The notes below the pieces were generated by a model. That model ran no database searches, was not told the DNA's origin, and saw only the letters and a list, made by a program, of their open reading frames with translations. From the NCBI RefSeq assembly GCF_016744625.1, contig NZ_JADGDZ010000027.1:1-36004 (forward strand): a stretch of 36,004 nucleotides of DNA, given 5' to 3'. The first letter of the stretch is position 1, and every line of letters starts with the position of its first letter. Position numbers and translations under genes: made by a program. This stretch comes from Winogradskyella sp. Lineage in GTDB: Bacteria > Bacteroidota > Bacteroidia > Flavobacteriales > Flavobacteriaceae. Below are positions 17,140-24,484 of this stretch, in pieces.

Positions 17140-18543
17140 ATGATTGAAGTAATTTTACTTATAGCTTGGCTTGTTATTTTTTCTATAATAGTTGCTGCTA
17201 CCTATCAATTACATCATTCTATTAAAGAACTGAAAGTTGAAGGAAATTATGAAAAAGCTGATGTCATTCAAACTTCTCAAAACTGGTTTTATGCTTTAAT
17301 AGTAATCGCCTCTGTTTGTGGTATTGGCATCTTGTATCTTTTTCTTAAAGGAACCATTTACGAAAGCCACTTTTTTGAATGGTTAAATCTAACCGTTAGA
17401 CTTATCCATATTACCTTTGGTATTGCTTGGATTGGAGCTTCATTTTACTTTGTGTTTTTAGAAAATGCCTTGAACAGAACTGAAGGTGTAAGAGACGAAT
17501 TAGCTGGAAATTTATGGGCAGTTCATGGTGGTGGTTTTTACTATGTTGAAAAATATAAACTCGCACCAAAAAAAATTCCGAAGCATTTACATTGGTTTAA
17601 ATATGAAGCTTACTTTACTTGGTTATCTGGTTTTTGTTTGCTTGCGATAGTTTATTATTTTAATGCAAGTTCTTATTTAATCGATCCAGAAGTTTTAGAT
17701 CTTCTGCCATCAACTGCAATAACAATTAGTATAAGTTCCTTAATTATCGGTTGGGTTTTATACGATCAAATCTGTAAACTATTAAGCAATAATAAAGTCG
17801 TATTTACTTTATCTATTACAGCTTTAGTTTTTCTTTTTGCTTGGTTCTATGCACAAGTATTTAGTGGTAGAGCTGCTTATATTCACTTTGGTGCTTTCCT
17901 GGGAACATTAATGGCAGCCAACGTGTTTTTTACTATAATTCCAGGTCAAAAACGAATGGTTGCTGCAGCAAAAAAAGGATTACCACCTAATCCTGAAGAT
18001 GGCAAAGCCGCATTTTTAAGATCGTATACTAATAATTATTTTACGCTTCCAGTATTGTTTGTGATGATTAGCAATCACTTTCCAAGTACATTTGGAAATA
18101 GCTACCAATGGCTAGTACTTATTGGGATTACTTTAGGAACAGCTGGTGTAAAACATTATTTAAATGTTAGAGAGAAAGGCGAACTATCTGTTTGGGTAAT
18201 GCCAATTTCTGTAATTATTCTATTTGGAATGGCATTTATGACCGCTCCTACACCTCCAAAATATGAAAATTGCCAAGAAATTGTTTCCTTTACAGAAGTT
18301 CAAACTATTATAAATAATAGATGTACGGCTTGTCATTCATCAAATCCTACAGATGCTATATGGAAAGTAGCACCAAATGGAGTGAAATATGATACTGCAG
18401 ACCAGATTTATAATTTACGAGATAAGATTTTTCAACGGGTAGTTGTGAGTAAGAATATGCCATTTAACAACAACCAAACCCAAATGACAAAAGAAGAACG
18501 CGATATGATTAATTGCTGGATTAATCAAGGTGCACCAAAATAG
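17140..18543 (+). CDS. puuD: Membrane-bound urate oxidase with C-terminal cytochrome c (PuuD)
   Basis: A 467-residue membrane protein with about nine hydrophobic segments (the first at residues 1-24). It ends in a cytochrome c domain with the haem motif CTACH (Cys395, Cys398, His399) and a likely axial Met440 (SKNMPF). This fusion is the PuuD type of urate hydroxylase, which passes electrons from urate to the respiratory chain instead of making hydrogen peroxide as soluble uricase does. It forms 5-hydroxyisourate, the substrate of the downstream fusion protein. The haem domain should face the periplasm, so cytochrome c maturation genes are needed elsewhere. The gene starts 5 bp after the allantoicase gene. 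Confidence 0.92.
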   Translation: MIEVILLIAWLVIFSIIVAATYQLHHSIKELKVEGNYEKADVIQTSQNWFYALIVIASVCGIGILYLFLKGTIYESHFFEWLNLTVRLIHITFGIAWIGASFYFVFLENALNRTEGVRDELAGNLWAVHGGGFYYVEKYKLAPKKIPKHLHWFKYEAYFTWLSGFCLLAIVYYFNASSYLIDPEVLDLLPSTAITISISSLIIGWVLYDQICKLLSNNKVVFTLSITALVFLFAWFYAQVFSGRAAYIHFGAFLGTLMAANVFFTIIPGQKRMVAAAKKGLPPNPEDGKAAFLRSYTNNYFTLPVLFVMISNHFPSTFGNSYQWLVLIGITLGTAGVKHYLNVREKGELSVWVMPISVIILFGMAFMTAPTPPKYENCQEIVSFTEVQTIINNRCTACHSSNPTDAIWKVAPNGVKYDTADQIYNLRDKIFQRVVVSKNMPFNNNQTQMTKEERDMINCWINQGAPK

Positions 18544-18548
18544 AAATT

Positions 18549-19139
18549 ATGAAGATTAAAAACACCATATTATTTATTTTAATGATAATTTTCATGTCAT
18601 GTGATGGTGTTTCTCATAACAAAACAACTTTTGCTTTAAATGGTTTTCTAGGTCAACAAGAAATAATCTATGAAACAATGAACGCAAGAATCTATCTTGG
18701 ATATGAAGATTTAAAAGAGTACTTTGATAACAAAGGTTTATGTGAAAGGTGTTCTTATAATTCCTTTCCGTTTATACATGATTCAACTTATAGTCAATTC
18801 ATAAGTTATTCAAAATCCTTTGGTGAAAATCCAATTGTTATTCCTGATACACTTGCAACAAAACTGAAATCAACTGAAAATGATTTAACACGAGTAAAAG
18901 ATGATAAACATATTTACTATGAATTGTCTGAAGATATAAGTTCAATCTTGATAGAATTTGCGACCTTAGGAAAACTTAAAGTCTTTGATAAATATTCTAA
19001 TAAATTTGTAAAAGAAATTGTCATTGATGAAGTTGATACAAAAACTGAAACACAAGGTTGTCCTAAATGGACAGATATTAATATCACTTTAACTAATGAA
19101 TCAATAATTCTATCTGAACCTTTCGGATGTAAATCTTAA
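18549..19139 (+). CDS. Hypothetical lipoprotein in the purine operon
   Basis: A 196-residue protein of unknown family. The N-terminus is a clear lipoprotein signal (hydrophobic stretch ending IFMSC, lipid Cys18). The mature part is acidic and mixed, with a CERC pair at about residues 60-63 and two further cysteines near the C-terminus (QGCPKW and FGCKS). I recognise no catalytic motif. It sits 5 bp after puuD and 6 bp before the OHCU decarboxylase-HIUase gene, so it is co-transcribed with them. Since PuuD's haem domain faces the same compartment, a link to urate oxidation is possible but unproven. Confidence 0.75.
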   Translation: MKIKNTILFILMIIFMSCDGVSHNKTTFALNGFLGQQEIIYETMNARIYLGYEDLKEYFDNKGLCERCSYNSFPFIHDSTYSQFISYSKSFGENPIVIPDTLATKLKSTENDLTRVKDDKHIYYELSEDISSILIEFATLGKLKVFDKYSNKFVKEIVIDEVDTKTETQGCPKWTDINITLTNESIILSEPFGCKS

Positions 19140-19145
19140 TCCAAT

Positions 19146-20015
19146 ATGATAACATTAAATCAACTTAATTCCCTTTCTGAAAAAGATATTTTTTCAAAAT
19201 TAGAGCAATGTTGTGTTTCTAAGACTTGGGTTAATAGTTTAATAGCAAGTAGACCGTTTTCCTCTGAAAATGAGCTGATAAAAAAAGCAGCTTCTATTTG
19301 GTATAACGATTGTTCTGTTGAAGATTTTAAAGACGCATTTACTGGTCATCCAAAAATAGGAAATGTAGATAGCTTAAAAGAGAAGTTTGCGCATACAGCA
19401 GAATGGGCAGGAAACGAGCAATCTAAGGTTGCTGGAGCTGATATGGAAACGATTGAAGCGCTAGCCAAGGCAAATGAATTATACGAAGACAAATTTGGTT
19501 ACATTTTCATCGTTAGTGCCAGCGGAAAATCAGCCGAAGAAATGTTAGCCATTGTAAATTCTAGATTGAACCATAATACAGATGATGAAATTTATGTTGC
19601 CATGAACGAGCAGCATAAAATCACAGTGATACGCCTTGTTAAACTTATAGAAGGTTTATCTGCAAACGCAGATTTAAGCAGTCATTTAACAACACATGCT
19701 CTTGACACATCAATAGGATCACCAGCAAAACATATGCTCATCACCTTAAAAGGCATGCGCGATAATCAATGGAAACCTATGAGTGTTGGTATTACCAATA
19801 CTGATGGTAGAATTTCAGATGTATTACCTCCTGGAATACTTTTAGATCCTGGAGTTTACAGTATGACTTTTGACACCGCAAATTATTACAAAAATAATAA
19901 CCAAAAAGGCTTTTATCCTGAAGCTTCAATTCAATTTAAAGTCACTGATGGTAGCCATTATCATATTCCATTATTAATTAATCCATTTGGATACTCAACT
20001 TATAGAGGAAGTTAG
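19146..20015 (+). CDS. OHCU decarboxylase-HIU hydrolase fusion (allantoin synthase)
   Basis: A 289-residue bifunctional protein. Residues 1 to about 165 are 2-oxo-4-hydroxy-4-carboxy-5-ureidoimidazoline decarboxylase (UraD), with catalytic His68 in FTGHPKIG and EWAGNEQS (86-93). Residues from about 178 to the end are 5-hydroxyisourate hydrolase (UraH), with THALDTSIGSPA near the start and the diagnostic C-terminal YRGS (286-289). The protein takes the PuuD product to (S)-allantoin in two steps. The domain order is that of plant allantoin synthase; Bacillus PucL instead fuses OHCU decarboxylase to uricase. No break or stop separates the domains, so this is a true fusion. Confidence 0.93.
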   Translation: MITLNQLNSLSEKDIFSKLEQCCVSKTWVNSLIASRPFSSENELIKKAASIWYNDCSVEDFKDAFTGHPKIGNVDSLKEKFAHTAEWAGNEQSKVAGADMETIEALAKANELYEDKFGYIFIVSASGKSAEEMLAIVNSRLNHNTDDEIYVAMNEQHKITVIRLVKLIEGLSANADLSSHLTTHALDTSIGSPAKHMLITLKGMRDNQWKPMSVGITNTDGRISDVLPPGILLDPGVYSMTFDTANYYKNNNQKGFYPEASIQFKVTDGSHYHIPLLINPFGYSTYRGS

Positions 20016-20033
20016 AGTTAAATATTTAATAGG

Positions 20034-20100
20034 TCTCGACTACGCTCGACCTGACAATAGCAAAATTACCATTAAGATGTCTCCTCGAGCGCAGTCGAGA
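20034..20100. repeat. Inverted repeat, TCTCGACT-type flavobacterial palindrome
   Basis: Arms TCTCGACTACGCTCGA (20034-20049) and TCGAGCGCAGTCGAGA (20085-20100) are inverted copies with one mismatch over 16 bp, separated by 35 bases. Flanks extend the resemblance (GGTC before the left arm, GGTCA after the right). It lies in the 108-bp gap between the fusion gene and the CitE-like gene. It has no T-tract, so it is not a standard terminator. It shares the TCGA-rich style of the element at 10280 but is a different sequence family. Confidence 0.72.
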
Positions 20101-20123
20101 GGTCATAAAATAAAATTACAAGC

Positions 20124-21557
20124 ATGAATTTAAGTATTTCAGAAGATAAAAAAGCGAACATTTTTGACGATTTAAAAACGGCAAATCAAGCGTTCAATAA
20201 AATATACAGAGGAGACAGAGAAGACAGACAACCCATTCATACGGTTTATGGTGGTGCAAATCTTTTCAAATCAAATACAACACAAGTTTTAGGATCTATT
20301 GCATTAAAATCATTAGTACATTATGCTCCTAATTGTATTGAATTTGGTAAAGCCTTTAAATTAAAAGGAAGCAAGAAACTACCTTCAAAAAACAAAAAGC
20401 AACTAAAACTCATAAAAGAATTAGAAGGCTTATCTAAAGAAGACTTAAAAAATCATCCAGCAGGATTTTCATATAACATCTACCAAAAAGTAATTGCAAA
20501 ATTAGAAACAGAAGGTGTTGAAGATTTTAGAATTGATTTTGAAGATGGTTTCGGTAATCGTTCAGATAAAGAAGAAGATGATACTGCAGTTTTTGCGGCA
20601 AAGCAAGTTGCTATGGGAATTAAAGACCAAACGCTTTCTCCTTTCATAGGTATTCGTATTAAACCATTTACCGAAGAATTAAAACATCGTGGACAAAGAA
20701 CACTCGATTTGTTCTTAACCACACTCTTAACAGAAACCAACGGAATATTACCAAACAATTTTATAGTAATGCTACCTAAAGTGACCATTCCAGAACAAAT
20801 TGTAGCCTTGGTATCCTTTTTTGAAGTGATAGAAGAAAAATTCAATTTAGAATCTGGAACGCTCAAAATGGAGATGATGGTAGAGACCACACAATCTATT
20901 ATGGATCATAATGGAACAAATCCATTGTTCAGATTTATAGCAGCAAGTAAAGGACGTTGTATTGCAACTCATTTTGGAACGTATGATTATACGGCTTCTA
21001 ATAATATTACTGCATCCTATCAAGAAATGGATCATGATGTTTGTGATTTTGCACATTATACGACAAAAGTTGCGCTCGCACATACAGGTATTTGGTTATC
21101 TGATGGTGCAACTAACACGATGCCAATTGGACCACATCGTGGCGATTTAACTGAAGCTCAAGAAGAAGAGAACAAAAAAGTTGTTCATCGTGCTTGGTTA
21201 AAAGGATATGAACATATTCGACATTCATTATATAAAGGTTTATACCAAGGTTGGGATTTAAATCCTGCGCAATTACCAATGCGATACACTGCGGTTTACG
21301 CGTTCTTTTTAGAAAGTTATGATGATGCCGTGTTACGTTTAAAAACCTTTGTAGAAAAAGCTGCTCAAGCCACTTTAATTGGTGATACATTTGATGATGC
21401 TGCAACAGGACAAGGTCTATTAAATTACTTCTTAAAAGCCTTAAATAGCGGAGCCATTACTATTGACGAAGTCTTAGCTACTGGATTAACTTTAGATGAA
21501 ATTAGAACACGTTCATTTGCGAAGATTTTAAAAGATAGACGTGCTAAATTGAAGTAA
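20124..21557 (+). CDS. CitE/HpcH-like (DUF6986-type) aldolase-fold protein
   Basis: A 477-residue protein distantly like the HpcH/HpaI-CitE aldolase superfamily. Segments that match are RIDFEDGFG (136-144, acidic metal-binding position), IGIRIKPF (175-182), LPKV (217-220), MEMMVETTQSIM (249-260, with the Glu metal ligand) and FGTYDYTA (284-291). The family includes citrate lyase beta, malyl-CoA lyase and malate synthase-like enzymes, and needs Mg2+. The exact reaction is unknown to me. It closes the purine gene run, 108 bp after the allantoin synthase gene across a palindromic repeat. One possible role is handling glyoxylate or ureidoglycolate from allantoate breakdown, but that is inference from position only. 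Confidence 0.7.
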   Translation: MNLSISEDKKANIFDDLKTANQAFNKIYRGDREDRQPIHTVYGGANLFKSNTTQVLGSIALKSLVHYAPNCIEFGKAFKLKGSKKLPSKNKKQLKLIKELEGLSKEDLKNHPAGFSYNIYQKVIAKLETEGVEDFRIDFEDGFGNRSDKEEDDTAVFAAKQVAMGIKDQTLSPFIGIRIKPFTEELKHRGQRTLDLFLTTLLTETNGILPNNFIVMLPKVTIPEQIVALVSFFEVIEEKFNLESGTLKMEMMVETTQSIMDHNGTNPLFRFIAASKGRCIATHFGTYDYTASNNITASYQEMDHDVCDFAHYTTKVALAHTGIWLSDGATNTMPIGPHRGDLTEAQEEENKKVVHRAWLKGYEHIRHSLYKGLYQGWDLNPAQLPMRYTAVYAFFLESYDDAVLRLKTFVEKAAQATLIGDTFDDAATGQGLLNYFLKALNSGAITIDEVLATGLTLDEIRTRSFAKILKDRRAKLK

Positions 21558-21560
21558 CAA

Positions 21561-21621
21561 ATTCCTGCGAAAGTAGGAATCTCATTTATAATCAAAGTGG
21601 ATTCCGCATCAAGTGCGGAAT
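21561..21621. repeat. Pair of palindromic hairpins between convergent genes
   Basis: Two hairpins lie in the 70-bp convergent gap. The first is ATTCCTGC/GTAGGAAT (21561-21568 and 21573-21580), an 8-bp stem with one G-T wobble and loop GAAA. The second is ATTCCGCA/TGCGGAAT (21601-21608 and 21614-21621), a perfect 8-bp stem with a 5-base loop. This double palindrome is a familiar dispersed motif in Flavobacteriaceae. In this position it could stop transcription from both sides, although neither hairpin has a T-tract. Confidence 0.72.
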
Positions 21622-21627
21622 GACAAA

Positions 21628-22119
21628 TCATTTTAATATTTCTAAATCTTCCTTCCTTAAAACTGAATATTGAGAAATATTATAATGCTCAATAATTTCA
21701 CTTAATAAAGATTCGCGAACAACTAAAATAATATGATGAGATTTACTATTCTCATGCTGAATAACTATGTGTTTAGCTGAATCATGTAAACCTACATTTT
21801 TAAGTTCAAGCTTACCAAGCTCATCAACAATTAAGTATGAATAGTCTCTTTTTTCATTACAATGAACTAAATAATCATTCGCGTTCTGAAAAGATGACTT
21901 TAAAAATTGAAATGGTCCTATTGAAACTATATTATCCTCTTCAGTATTAGTATTAGCTGCAAGAGGATAGCTGTTTTTAGATTTAATATTTAAGAAATAG
22001 CGCTTTCCTTTGTCATCATCAGGGCACAACACACCATCTGTATCGCTTCGATTTTTACACCAATCTAAAAGCGCAGTTGTCTTTCCTATTCTAATATCAC
22101 CAGTTAGAATATAAATCAT
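21628..22119 (-). CDS. THEP1-like small P-loop nucleoside triphosphatase
   Basis: A 163-residue P-loop NTPase. Walker A is GDIRIGKT (7-14). The Walker B region is LIVDELGKLEL (about 96-106), matching the DEIGKMEL-like signature of the THEP1/NTPase_1 family. These enzymes hydrolyse NTPs in vitro and their cellular roles are mostly unclear. It overlaps the membrane protein gene upstream by 4 bp (ATGA), and that gene abuts xdhC, so the three form one operon. A role in supplying or inserting cofactor for xanthine dehydrogenase, or in energising the membrane protein, is possible but unproven. The acidic DELGKLEL segment argues against an ABC ATPase. Confidence 0.75.
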   Translation of the reverse strand: MIYILTGDIRIGKTTALLDWCKNRSDTDGVLCPDDDKGKRYFLNIKSKNSYPLAANTNTEEDNIVSIGPFQFLKSSFQNANDYLVHCNEKRDYSYLIVDELGKLELKNVGLHDSAKHIVIQHENSKSHHIILVVRESLLSEIIEHYNISQYSVLRKEDLEILK

Positions 22120-23123
22120 TCTGAAGGCACTTTAAAATGAATACAATTAGAGATGCTATTCGCCATAAAATATTTAAAACGTGTGTAGCCTTTTAAATGC
22201 TTTGTTTCTTGCCAAGTGTATGATAAAATCTGTCTAAAATATGGAAACAAATCCATAGCATTAGCAACATCTTCTTTGTACTGTGATTCTTTTTTATTCA
22301 AGTATTTGCGAATCAACTTAAGAAGAAATGGTCCTAAAACTAAATACCAAAGCATTAAAATTAAGAAGCTCCGTAATAAAACATAAATGGCTTTTTGCCA
22401 TCCAAAAAGAGTTCCTCCAAAAACTGAAAATGCCAAAACAATAACTGCGACAACTATTAGCCAAACCCATATCGCTTTAGCTTTAAAAGACAACTTTCCT
22501 TTTCTATCTTCCGAAGTATTAATCTCACCATCCAAGTAAAAACAAACTTCCTTTTGATTGGCAATAATCTCAACAATGCTTTTAATAAAAAACCCAGCTA
22601 AAAATCCACATATGCCATAAACTACAAGGTAAACTATTATTAAAGCAGTAGATGTCGAGGTTTCTGAGATAAAATTCAACTTCTTCTGAACCCAAGTTCC
22701 ATAAATATTTATAGCCTCCCATAATTCTGTGCCATAAACAATAGTTAATATTAATAATTTCTGAAGTGCAGACTCTAAAAAGGTAACCATACCTAAAATA
22801 ATGATTGTTGCTCCTTTCCATGAAAACTTTGAAAACAAGAACGCACCAAATACCGCTTGAAAACTAACTGCCACGTAAGCTCCAAAAGGTGAATATGGGC
22901 TCACAGCCATTTTTATAATCAATACAATAACTAAGGCTTTTAAAATTGCTTGCCATTTATTCTCAGCATAATAAGCTATTAAACTAATGAGCAGAATGGC
23001 AATACCACCAACAATTAACCCTGTAAATGGTGTGTTAAAAACGTGTAAAAACCCACCTAAACCAGATTCATTTAGCGCCCAAAGTGCTGTTAATTTATCT
23101 ATTATGGATTTATTGTTCTTCAT
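22116..23123 (-). CDS. Unknown polytopic membrane protein between xdhC and NTPase genes
   Basis: A 335-residue protein with roughly seven hydrophobic segments (about 32-52, 57-75, 80-100, 103-127, 158-183, 214-238 and 245-270), then a charged cytoplasmic-looking tail. The segment SPYSPFGAYVAVSFQAVFG has a Pro-rich, small-residue style reminiscent of ECF transporter S-components, but I cannot assign a family. It directly abuts xdhC (stop and start touch: TAAATG) and overlaps the NTPase gene by 4 bp. It is therefore co-expressed with a xanthine dehydrogenase maturation factor. Uptake of a purine, of molybdate-related material, or an accessory role in XDH maturation are all possible. Confidence 0.7.
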   Translation of the reverse strand: MKNNKSIIDKLTALWALNESGLGGFLHVFNTPFTGLIVGGIAILLISLIAYYAENKWQAILKALVIVLIIKMAVSPYSPFGAYVAVSFQAVFGAFLFSKFSWKGATIIILGMVTFLESALQKLLILTIVYGTELWEAINIYGTWVQKKLNFISETSTSTALIIVYLVVYGICGFLAGFFIKSIVEIIANQKEVCFYLDGEINTSEDRKGKLSFKAKAIWVWLIVVAVIVLAFSVFGGTLFGWQKAIYVLLRSFLILMLWYLVLGPFLLKLIRKYLNKKESQYKEDVANAMDLFPYFRQILSYTWQETKHLKGYTRFKYFMANSISNCIHFKVPSE

Positions 23124-23903
23124 TTATTCAGCAGTAGCTTGGTAATGCACTTGAAGTAATTGTGCCACAACACTAATTGCAATTTCTTTTGGTGTATCTC
23201 CACCAATTGGTAATCCTATTGGGCAAACCACATTGGTCATACCTTCTTTAATTTTCATTTCGTTTATAAGCATATTATTAAAACGTGCTTTTTTTGTTTT
23301 ACTACCAATTAATCCTAAAAATTTAGTTTCGTTTTGCAATGCCATCGCAATAATATCAAAATCTATAGCATGATTGTGAGTCAACGCAATAACATAACAG
23401 TTTTTTCCCCAACAAACAGCATCTCTAAAGGTTTTGAAGTCAATTTCACTTACTTCACATGGATTTATACTTGGGTCTAATTCTTTTTCAGAAAACCAAT
23501 CTGTTCTTGAGTCAATAAGCTTGACTTTAAATGGAGTTCCAACCAATAAATTGGAAATTTCTTGTCCGATATGTCCTGCTCCAAATAAAAATAATTCTGG
23601 TGATTGATTCATAGGTTCTATTATAAATTCAACTTTTCCTCCACAACATTGTTCAAACTCTGGTCCTAAGGTATAACCAGATTCAATTATTTTATTTTCA
23701 TTAAGTGCTTTAATTGCTTGATCGATGGCTAAAAACTCTAGTTTACCACCACCAATTGTCCCATAAAACTCTTTATTTTCTGTAATTATCATCCGCGAAC
23801 CCAACACGCAAGGTGTTGAACCATAACACTTAGTTACAGTAACAAGTGCAACAGGTTGTTGTTGCTTTTTAAATTCTGATAAAAGTTCTATCCAATTCTT
23901 CAT
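23124..23903 (-). CDS. xdhC: XdhC/CoxI-family xanthine dehydrogenase maturation factor
   Basis: A 259-residue XdhC protein from ATG 23903. A TTG three codons further out (23912) is open but unlikely as a start. The N-terminal XdhC/CoxI domain has VTKCYGSTP, GGGKLE (51-56) and CCGG (86-89). The C-terminal Rossmann domain has FLFGAGHIGQE (GAGHIG 108-113) and GLPIGGDTPKEIA near the end. XdhC binds molybdenum cofactor, supports its sulfuration and delivers it to the XDH large subunit. It lies 9 kb from xdhB and on the other strand, heading an operon with a membrane protein and an NTPase. Confidence 0.9.
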   Translation of the reverse strand: MKNWIELLSEFKKQQQPVALVTVTKCYGSTPCVLGSRMIITENKEFYGTIGGGKLEFLAIDQAIKALNENKIIESGYTLGPEFEQCCGGKVEFIIEPMNQSPELFLFGAGHIGQEISNLLVGTPFKVKLIDSRTDWFSEKELDPSINPCEVSEIDFKTFRDAVCWGKNCYVIALTHNHAIDFDIIAMALQNETKFLGLIGSKTKKARFNNMLINEMKIKEGMTNVVCPIGLPIGGDTPKEIAISVVAQLLQVHYQATAE

Positions 23904-24056
23904 TCCATACAAAAAAGAGAATTTAAATGTAAGGCTTTTTTAAGAGAAGATAACTTCAATTATAAAAACAAGACTTAAAACAATTGTTAGCTATTTTTAA
24001 TTTAAAATATTTAAGTTTTTCTGTAATCTTTAAGAATTAACTTCGACAAAAAGTGC

Positions 24057-24064
24057 TATATTGA
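24057..24064 (+). promoter_or_regulatory. Weak candidate -7 element for the arsenosugar operon
   Basis: TATATTGA lies 30 bases before the ATG at 24095, in the 191-bp divergent gap between xdhC and the first arsenosugar gene. It differs from the Bacteroidota -7 consensus TAnnTTTG at two positions, and no TTG stands at the expected -33 distance. It is the best match I see in the gap. No ArsR-like operator dyad was recognised. Confidence 0.25.
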
Positions 24065-24094
24065 TTTTTCGTAAATTTCATAAAATAACTATAA

Positions 24095-24430
24095 ATGTCT
24101 AAGACTTATTACGATCCAGCAGATCTAAGAAAATTTGGAAATATCACAGAATGGGATGAGGAACTTGGTAACAAGTTTTTTGAATATTATGGAAAAGTGT
24201 TTGAAGAAGGCGCCTTAACTGCACGTGAGAAATCATTGATTGCCTTAGCTGTATCTCATACAGAACAATGTCCTTATTGCATTGATGCATACACCAAAGA
24301 TACTTTGCAACGTGGCGTAACGAAAGAAGAAATGATGGAAGCCATACATGTTGGAGCTGCTATAAAAAGTGGAGCGACTTTAGTGCATGGTGTGCAAATG
24401 ATGAATAAGGTTAATAAATTAGATGGTTAA
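24095..24430 (+). CDS. AhpD/carboxymuconolactone decarboxylase-like protein, arsenosugar-associated
   Basis: A 111-residue AhpD-like protein. It has Glu45 in TAREKSL, the redox pair Cys59-Pro-Tyr-Cys62 in TEQCPYC and His85 in EAIHVGAA, the usual peroxidase-like arrangement. Proteins of this type occur repeatedly beside arsS and are annotated as arsenosugar biosynthesis-associated peroxidase-like proteins. The actual reaction is not known to me. A role in thiol redox chemistry of arsenicals, or protection of the radical SAM enzyme, would fit. It is the first gene of the plus-strand arsenosugar operon, 54 bp before arsS. Confidence 0.85.
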   Translation: MSKTYYDPADLRKFGNITEWDEELGNKFFEYYGKVFEEGALTAREKSLIALAVSHTEQCPYCIDAYTKDTLQRGVTKEEMMEAIHVGAAIKSGATLVHGVQMMNKVNKLDG

Positions 24431-24484
24431 CCCTAAACCCAATCCTATCTTAATCACTTAAGTAATACTAAGACAATTGAATTA

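Noticed and set aside
17140..18543. PuuD as a generic cytochrome c oxidase-type protein
   Set aside because: The layout of multiple TM segments followed by one C-terminal CxxCH domain, set among urate pathway genes, fits PuuD; no haem-copper oxidase ligands are evident.
20480..21405. Several antisense open frames of 78-136 codons opposite the CitE-like gene
   Set aside because: They lie wholly within a conserved gene, have low-complexity or odd composition and no recognisable domain; they are frame shadows.
21561..21621. Double hairpin as a CRISPR-like or tRNA-like element
   Set aside because: There are no repeated units with spacers and no cloverleaf; it is two separate simple palindromes.
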